Shown: positions 57,208 to 64,000 of the stretch, piece by piece
Layout of the letters: the number at the start of each line of letters is the position of its first letter
Position numbering within the stretch: position 1 is the stretch's first letter
Assembly: GCF_004339595.1 (NCBI RefSeq)
Contig: NZ_SMFU01000012.1
Location: forward strand, 124,001-188,000
Reading direction: 5' to 3'
DNA: 64,000 nt
Source: Marinobacterium mangrovicola
GTDB taxonomy: Bacteria > Pseudomonadota > Gammaproteobacteria > Pseudomonadales > Balneatricaceae
Position numbers and translations under genes: made by a program
Notes under the pieces: generated by a model
Told to the model about the DNA's origin: nothing
Seen by the model: only the letters and a program-made list of their open reading frames with translations
The model's database searches: none

Positions 57208-57864
57208 TCAGTGCTGGGCCTCTCCGCCAGCCCGACGGAATGTCAGGTTCAGCCGCAACGCTCCAATCTCTGGATGCTCTCCCTGCGCCAGCGGCGCTAC
57301 ACCGTGGTAAACCATTCTCGACGCACCTCCCCAAACCAGCATATCGCCGTGTTCCAGAGGGAAACGCTTCACCGGGTCCCTGCGGTTTAAACCACCGAAC
57401 ATGAAGGTCACAGGCAAGCCGAACGAGAGCGAGACGATCGGAGCACTCCTGTCCTGTTCATCTTTATCCTGGTGCAGCCCCATTTTAGCCCCCGGTCGGT
57501 AGCAGTTGATCAGGCAGCTGTCAGGGATAAATCCAGGGTAGTCGGCGGCGGCGGCTCCAGTAGACACCAGATCCAGCAACGCAGCCGGGATCTCAGGCCA
57601 GGGTCGGCCAGTCATCGGATCGATCTCGCTGTATCGATAGCCGGAAAGATCACTGATCCAGCCCAGGGATCCACAGCTACTGGTTCTCACCGACATGCGA
57701 TGCCCACCGGGAACCTGCATCTGCCGTAGCGGTGAATAACGTAGAACTTCACGCAGAGCAGGCAGAATCCAGGCCGTGGACTGAGCCGCATAACCCTTGA
57801 ATAACCAGCTGTCCTGTTCAATAAACAACCGATCAGGGGTGGTAAATAGGTCATTATTGATCAT
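57208..57864 (-). CDS. alkB: DNA-repair dioxygenase AlkB
   Basis: Fe(II)/2-oxoglutarate dioxygenase that reverses 1-methyladenine and 3-methylcytosine damage. I use the ATG at 57864 (MINNDLFTTPDRL), giving 218 residues, close to E. coli AlkB (216); the longer frame to 57915 would run into a DnaA box. Motifs: FRQM-like RQMQVPGGHRMSVRTSSCGSLGW, MGLHQDKDEQD (Fe ligands His and Asp), YHGV (third ligand His) and RLNLTFRR for 2-oxoglutarate. It is the only leftward gene in the right third of the window. Confidence 0.92.
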   Translation of the reverse strand: MINNDLFTTPDRLFIEQDSWLFKGYAAQSTAWILPALREVLRYSPLRQMQVPGGHRMSVRTSSCGSLGWISDLSGYRYSEIDPMTGRPWPEIPAALLDLVSTGAAAADYPGFIPDSCLINCYRPGAKMGLHQDKDEQDRSAPIVSLSFGLPVTFMFGGLNRRDPVKRFPLEHGDMLVWGGASRMVYHGVAPLAQGEHPEIGALRLNLTFRRAGGEAQH

Positions 57865-58685
57865 ATGAGCGAAAAAACCGTACCTGTGGATAAAAAAGTC
57901 AAAAAACTTACCCACATATTGTCTATTTCATAACCGAATTTTTATCCACCTAACGCCGTTATCGGCCCATGTTGATAACTTTGATGCAGGAATACTTTTC
58001 TCCTGAAATCAATTACCTACAGTTTATTCACAAAAATCGACGCAGTTTTAACGATGTAAACATTTGAATATAAAGCAATAATTTATAAACAGGTGTTTTC
58101 TACTCTATTTTTACTCACAACCAGAATAGGTCAATGAAATGGTGTGTGTAACTTTGATACTCACTGGCCATCCACAACCTATCACAGAGACTCAGGAAGC
58201 TGACAGAGGGATACACACAGGATCCCCAAAAAAAGTGCTATGATCCGTCAACAAGCGAAGAACAGCCGATGTTATTCACAAACCCCTGTGTGTAATGTGT
58301 ATAAGAATAGCGGATTAACAGGTGGACGCTGTGTTGACAGAAAACGCCTGTGCAAAACTCGCCTTTTTATCAACAAACGGTCCAGAGACTGTGTCCAGCC
58401 TGACTGCAGTTGTTTTACAGTTCAGCGCACAGGGGTAAGCTATTGAAATAAAGGATTTTTAAGGGCTTATGCAGAGAAAAATGGCTGCTTAATAGCAACA
58501 ACCACAACAATCTTTCTTTATTTAAAAAGATATATTTTTCTTTATCTCTATACAGAAAAGCGGAAAAACAGAGCTGTACAAACTTTGATCATTCCTTCCG
58601 CAAGGCTAAGAAGCTATAATCTGTTCCCCTTTTTCAGCGGCTCCCTTCTCGAGCCGTGTAACTCCAAATCCTATGAGGTGCTGAA
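57865..58685. other. Probable chromosomal origin oriC upstream of mnmG
   Basis: An 821-base non-coding AT-rich stretch with the densest DnaA boxes in the window. Perfect TTATNCACA boxes: 57885-57893 (reverse), 58024-58032, 58272-58280 and 58296-58304 (reverse). One-mismatch boxes include 57908, 57942, 58111, 58143, 58287 and 58367. An AT-rich tract at about 58510-58560 (ATTTAAAAAGATATATTTTT) could be the unwinding element. GATC sites are few. In E. coli, oriC also lies next to mnmG (gidA). A 68-codon open frame at 58240 is judged spurious. Confidence 0.75.
58615..58620 (+). promoter_or_regulatory. Candidate -10 box for mnmG
   Basis: A perfect TATAAT lies 65 bases before mnmG; the -35 (TTCCTT, 58592-58597, 17-base spacing) is weak. 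Confidence 0.45.
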
Positions 58686-60571
<1,886 letters not shown>

Positions 60572-60572
<1 letters not shown>

Positions 60573-61243
60573 TGCAGGAGTACAGAGCAACACTGCAGTC
60601 TCAGCTGGCAGCGATCGAGGTTGAAGTTTCAGAGATCCAGCTTGACCGTCTGCTGCAATACTTGGCGTTGCTGGTGAAGTGGAACAAGGCCTACAACCTG
60701 ACTGCGGTGCGTGATCCTCAGGAGATGATTACACGTCATCTGGTTGACAGCCTCAGCATTCTGCCCTGGATCCGTACTGGACGCCTGATCGATGTCGGCA
60801 GTGGCCCGGGCCTGCCGGGTATCCCGCTGGCGATCATGCGGCCCGAGCTGGATATCACTACCCTGGATAGCAACGGCAAGAAAACCCGTTTTCAGACCCA
60901 GGTGAAGATGGAACTGGGGCTGAAAAACCTCAAGGTGATCCATGGCCGCGTCGAGCAGTGCGAAGAGGGTCCCTACGATCAGATCGTCTCAAGGGCCTTT
61001 GCCTCCCTCAACGACATGATCAAATGGACAGCGCATCTCTGTTCGGAGCAGGGTGTTTTTCTTGCCATGAAAGGACTGTATCCTGAAGCGGAACTAGAGC
61101 AGCTGCCGCCGGGTTTCCAGTTGCGGTCCAGCCACCGGCTCAACCTGCCGGCTACGGATGGTGAGCGGCATCTGCTGATCCTTGGGGGCATTCCCGAATC
61201 CTCGGCCAACGCCACTGCCCCTGATGAATTAGGGAGAGCCTGA
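60572..61243 (+). CDS. rsmG: 16S rRNA (guanine-527-N7) methyltransferase RsmG (GidB)
   Basis: SAM-dependent enzyme modifying G527 of 16S rRNA. The 223-residue product has the family blocks LLQYLALLVKWNKAYNLTAVRDP, RLIDVGSGPGLPGIPLAI (SAM motif I), LDSNGKKTRF and VSRAFASLNDM. It overlaps mnmG by one base (TAATG) and ends 2 bases before parA. Confidence 0.97.
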
Positions 61244-61245
61244 GC

Positions 61246-62052
61246 GTGGCGAAAATCCTCACGATCACCAACCAGAAAGGCGGTGTCGGCAAGACGACGA
61301 CGGCGGTTAACCTGGCCGCGTCACTGGCAGCCACCCGCAAGCGCGTGCTGATGATCGATCTCGATCCCCAGGGCAATGCCACCATGGGAAGCGGGGCCGA
61401 CAAGCATGAGTTGGAAACCTCCGTTTACGAGCTGCTGACCGATCAGGCCAGTGCTGAAGAGGCGATCCTCAGCGACCTGCCGGTGAAATATGACGTCATC
61501 GGTTCCAACGGGGATCTGACCGCCGCCGAGGTGGAACTACTGCAGCTGCCGCGCCGCGAATTTCGCCTGAAAATGGCGCTGCTGCCGGTGATGGATCGTT
61601 ACGATTTCATCCTGATCGATAACCCGCCGTCGCTGAATCTGCTGACGGTGAACGCCCTGTCCGCCTCCCATGGCGTGATCATCCCGATGCAGTGCGAGTA
61701 TTACGCGCTGGAGGGGATCAGCGCCCTGGTCGGTACCATCGACAAGATCAATCAGCGTCTCAATCCCAAGCTGAAGATCGAGGGTATACTGCGCACCATG
61801 TTCGACCCCCGCATGAGCCTCACCAAGGATGTTTCCGATCATCTGGTCGAGTACTTTGGCGAGAAGGTCTACCGTACCGTGATTCCCCGTAATGTGCGTC
61901 TGGCGGAAGCCCCCAGCCACGGTATGCCGGCGTTGCAGTACGACAAAAATTCACGCGGAGCCCTGGCTTATCTGGCACTGGCCGGTGAGCTGATCCGCCG
62001 TACCGAGCAGGAGCTGGCCAGCGAAGATCTGGCCACTGAACAGGAAGACTGA
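61246..62052 (+). CDS. parA: Chromosome partitioning ATPase ParA (Soj)
   Basis: Walker-type ATPase that moves the ParB-parS complex. The 268-residue product starts from a GTG and opens with the deviant Walker A TNQKGGVGKTTTAVNLAASLA, then LMIDLDPQGNATMGSG and FILIDNPPSLNLLTVNAL (DNPPS in place of the common DCPPS). It lies 2 bases after rsmG and 2 bases before parB, so it is in the mnmG-rsmG-parAB operon, the usual origin-proximal order. Confidence 0.96.
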   Translation: MAKILTITNQKGGVGKTTTAVNLAASLAATRKRVLMIDLDPQGNATMGSGADKHELETSVYELLTDQASAEEAILSDLPVKYDVIGSNGDLTAAEVELLQLPRREFRLKMALLPVMDRYDFILIDNPPSLNLLTVNALSASHGVIIPMQCEYYALEGISALVGTIDKINQRLNPKLKIEGILRTMFDPRMSLTKDVSDHLVEYFGEKVYRTVIPRNVRLAEAPSHGMPALQYDKNSRGALAYLALAGELIRRTEQELASEDLATEQED

Positions 62053-62054
62053 AC

Positions 62055-62975
62055 ATGGCTGTCAAAAAGCGTGGACTGGGACGTGGTCTGGATGCCCTGC
62101 TATCGAGCGTAAGCCCGGAAGCGGAAGAGGTTTCCATTGAGGCGGTGGCCGACACTGGAACCAACGCCGAATTAGAAACTGACTCTCATAAACCGGTCGA
62201 TGGCGAGCTGATGATGATGTCGGTGCAGCGCATTCAGCGTGGCCGCTATCAGCCGCGCCGCGACCTGGAACCCCAGGCGCTGGAAGACCTGGCCGCCTCG
62301 ATCAAGCTACAGGGCGTCATGCAGCCCATCGTTATCCGCCCCGTGGATGACGAGATGTATGAGATTATCGCCGGTGAACGTCGCTGGCGCGCCGCGCAGA
62401 TGGCGGGCCTTGATGCGCTGCCGGTGATTATTCGCGATGTGCCCGATGAAGCCGCCATTGCCATGGCGCTGATCGAGAACATCCAGCGTGAAAACCTGAA
62501 TCCGATGGAAGAGGCGATCGCCCTGCATCGGCTGCAGACCGAGTTTGAACTGACGCAGCAGCAGGTCGCCGATGCGGTGGGCAAATCCCGCTCCACCATT
62601 ACCAACCTGCTGCGTCTGATGAACCTGACCGATGAGGTCAAAACCCTGCTTGAGCATGGCGACCTGGAGATGGGCCACGCCCGTGCGCTGCTACCGCTGA
62701 ATGAAGAGCAGCAGATCGAAGCCGGTAAAGAGGTCGTAGGCAAGGGCCTCTCGGTGCGCCAGACCGAAGCGCTGGTGCGCAAAATCGCCGAGGGTCGTAA
62801 TCTGCCCAAGCCAAAACCTGAGCCCAGTGAGCGTTGCAAGTCCCTCTCCAGCGAGCTTTCGCGCCGTTTCTCCGTGCCGGTACAGGTTAAGGCCAACGAT
62901 AAGGGCAAAGGCAGCATCAGCCTGAACTTCAAGACCGAAGAGGAGCTCGAAGCGATCCTGGATCTGCTTCGCTAG
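62055..62975 (+). CDS. parB: Chromosome partitioning protein ParB (Spo0J)
   Basis: CTP-dependent clamp that loads at parS. The 306-residue product starts with KKRGLGRGLDALLS, has the ParB/Srx domain with QPRRDLEPQALEDLAASIK, IIAGERRWRAAQMAGLDALPV and ENIQRENLNPMEEAIALH, the HTH LTQQQVADAVGKSRSTITNLLRL and a C-terminal dimerisation region. The four parS sites found at 18.9-22.8 kb are its expected targets. Confidence 0.97.
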   Translation: MAVKKRGLGRGLDALLSSVSPEAEEVSIEAVADTGTNAELETDSHKPVDGELMMMSVQRIQRGRYQPRRDLEPQALEDLAASIKLQGVMQPIVIRPVDDEMYEIIAGERRWRAAQMAGLDALPVIIRDVPDEAAIAMALIENIQRENLNPMEEAIALHRLQTEFELTQQQVADAVGKSRSTITNLLRLMNLTDEVKTLLEHGDLEMGHARALLPLNEEQQIEAGKEVVGKGLSVRQTEALVRKIAEGRNLPKPKPEPSERCKSLSSELSRRFSVPVQVKANDKGKGSISLNFKTEEELEAILDLLR

Positions 62976-63007
62976 CTCAAGACACTTAAATGGTGTTGGT
63001 TACATAG

Positions 63008-63035
63008 AAAAGGAGCCTGGATCGGCTCCTTTTTT
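63008..63035 (+). terminator. Rho-independent terminator after parB
   Basis: AAAGGAGCC and GGCTCCTTT form a 9-base stem with a 6-base loop, followed by a T run. It separates the par operon from the atp operon. Confidence 0.9.
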
Positions 63036-63209
63036 ACGGTTTTTTGCAAATCGTGGGTAATAGTTAGCTACTAAAAATCCAGAAGGCAGGTAAATTTTTT
63101 CCAGATAGAGAACTCGGGTTGAATGCTGCGATAACGGCCTCAGCAGGCGAATGACGCCCTGCTTTAGTGCCCTGTGGTAAGACCTTAGTGCAAAAACTAC
63201 AACCTTTTA

Positions 63210-63731
63210 TTGAGTGCAGTCCCCTTAGACCCTATAATCTTGCCGCTATTTGAAGGGGACTTTGCGTCCGAAATAGGGTGGCTTTTGCAAAGATCAGAGC
63301 CGAGCGAGCAGCCGGAGATTCAACCCGCGATACGCAGCGGGCGGTTGCAAAAACGCAGCAGGCAGGCGTTTCTCAAGGTTTATCTGATCCAGACTGGCGT
63401 TTTGGCCGTTGTGGCGGCAGCCTGTCTTGTCAAAGGCCCGGTTGAGGCATATTCAGCATTGCTTGGCGGTATGCTGTATTTGTTGCCCAACCTCTATTTC
63501 ACCTGGCGCGTACTCTTCAGCAAGCGACCGGCCGAGACAGCTCAGCAGGTCGTGATCAGTCTCTATTCCAGTGAAATAGGGAAAATGGTTTTGGCAGCAG
63601 GCCTGTTCAGCGCGACTTTTGTGCTGGTGAAGCCGCTGAGCCCATTTCCCCTATTTCTCACCTTCATACTGCTGCAACTATCGGGGTGGATGCTGCAGTG
63701 GAGGCTGAATAACCGTTTCCTGAAACTTTGA
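63210..63731 (+). CDS. atpI: ATP synthase assembly protein AtpI
   Basis: A small four-helix membrane protein at the head of the atp operon that helps c-ring assembly. The conserved part is [68 protein letters not shown] and [16 protein letters not shown]. The frame starts at a TTG (63210), giving 173 residues, about 45 more than most AtpI proteins; no ATG is available before residue 90, so the true start is uncertain and may be a later TTG or GTG. Confidence 0.85.
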   Translation: MSAVPLDPIILPLFEGDFASEIGWLLQRSEPSEQPEIQPAIRSGRLQKRSRQAFLKVYLIQTGVLAVVAAACLVKGPVEAYSALLGGMLYLLPNLYFTWRVLFSKRPAETAQQVVISLYSSEIGKMVLAAGLFSATFVLVKPLSPFPLFLTFILLQLSGWMLQWRLNNRFLKL

Positions 63732-63747
63732 CTATGAGAGACTGAGA

Positions 63748-64000
63748 ATGGCGAGTGGAACAGTTACATCCTCAGAATATATATCGCACCACTTAACCAA
63801 CCTGACCTTCGGTAACCACCCGGAGCACGGCTGGGGATTCGCACACAGTGCCGCTGAAGCTGCAGAAATGGGCTTCTGGGCGATCAACGTGGACACCATG
63901 TTCTGGTCCGTGGCTCTGGGTGTGCTTTTCGTATGGTTCTTCAACAAGGTCGCCAAGAAAGTGACCTCTGACGTGCCGGGCGGCGCGCAGAACTTCGTCG
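63748..64000 (+). CDS. atpB: ATP synthase F0 subunit a (N-terminal part, cut by window edge)
   Basis: Open from an ATG at 63748 to the edge, 84 codons. The reading [20 protein letters not shown] and the helix [30 protein letters not shown] are the start of subunit a of the F-type ATP synthase, which forms the proton half-channels. Catalytic Arg lies beyond the window. It follows atpI by 16 bases. Confidence 0.93.
   Translation, partial: MASGTVTSSEYISHHLTNLTFGNHPEHGWGFAHSAAEAAEMGFWAINVDTMFWSVALGVLFVWFFNKVAKKVTSDVPGGAQNFV

Noticed and set aside
58333-58362. TTGACA at 58334 as a promoter inside oriC
   Set aside because: No usable -10 lies 16-18 bases downstream.
58240-58446. A 68-codon frame in the oriC candidate
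   Set aside because: It spans three DnaA boxes, lacks a ribosome site and matches no family.

Overview
The window is the replication-origin neighbourhood of a gammaproteobacterial chromosome. The core gene order (aroE-hemF-tsaC, dprA-LysM, def-fmt-rsmB-trkA, lpxL-like, glyQS, then gyrB-recF-dnaN-dnaA, rpmH-rnpA-yidC-mnmE and mnmG-rsmG-parA-parB-atpI-atpB) matches the origin region known from Pseudomonas and relatives. Moderate GC, the Pseudomonas-like order and the accessory genes suggest a marine Oceanospirillales-type bacterium (Marinobacterium-like). That placement is inference; the gene order is read directly.

Layout. 1-18.9 kb: housekeeping genes (a Lon-like protease fragment, aroE, hemF, tsaC, opgGH, dprA, a LysM protein, def-fmt-rsmB-trkA-trkH, an LpxL-type acyltransferase, glyQS). 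18.9-22.8 kb: a decayed stretch with gene remnants (AraC regulator, alpha/beta hydrolase, OmpW porin, a membrane protein) and four intact parS sites. 22.8-25.6 kb: a small accessory island with a hemerythrin, a CooA-like CRP/FNR regulator and cowN, with a CooA-type palindrome placed to drive cowN; then a divergent TetR/HPP pair with two operator copies. 25.6-32.0 kb: gyrB, recF, dnaN, dnaA. 32.5-36.2 kb: rpmH, rnpA, yidC (no yidD between them), mnmE.

36.6-57 kb: a large accessory block, all on the + strand. It is a non-canonical Tad (Flp) pilus locus: tadB, tadC, a DUF192 gene, a TPR lipoprotein, an Lnt-like amidase, flp, TadG/TadE-type pseudopilins, a second very small pilin-like gene, rcpC, rcpA and a tadA that carries an FHA-like domain. 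It ends in a 798-residue chimeric protein: a TadE-type prepilin N-terminus, a Hint autoprocessing domain and a C-terminal PD-(D/E)XK nuclease that looks like the PoNe DNase toxin. Two tandem PoNi-like (DUF1911-type) putative immunity genes follow, then the relic of a third, an AT-rich exported protein and several small exported proteins. The simplest reading is a polymorphic DNase toxin built into, and perhaps delivered by, a Tad pilus. This is the most interesting system in the window.

57.2-64 kb: alkB, then about 0.8 kb of non-coding DNA with the densest cluster of DnaA boxes in the window (best oriC candidate), mnmG, rsmG, parA, parB, a terminator, atpI and the start of atpB. ParA/ParB would act on the four parS sites about 40 kb to the left. 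The rightmost and leftmost genes are cut by the window edges.
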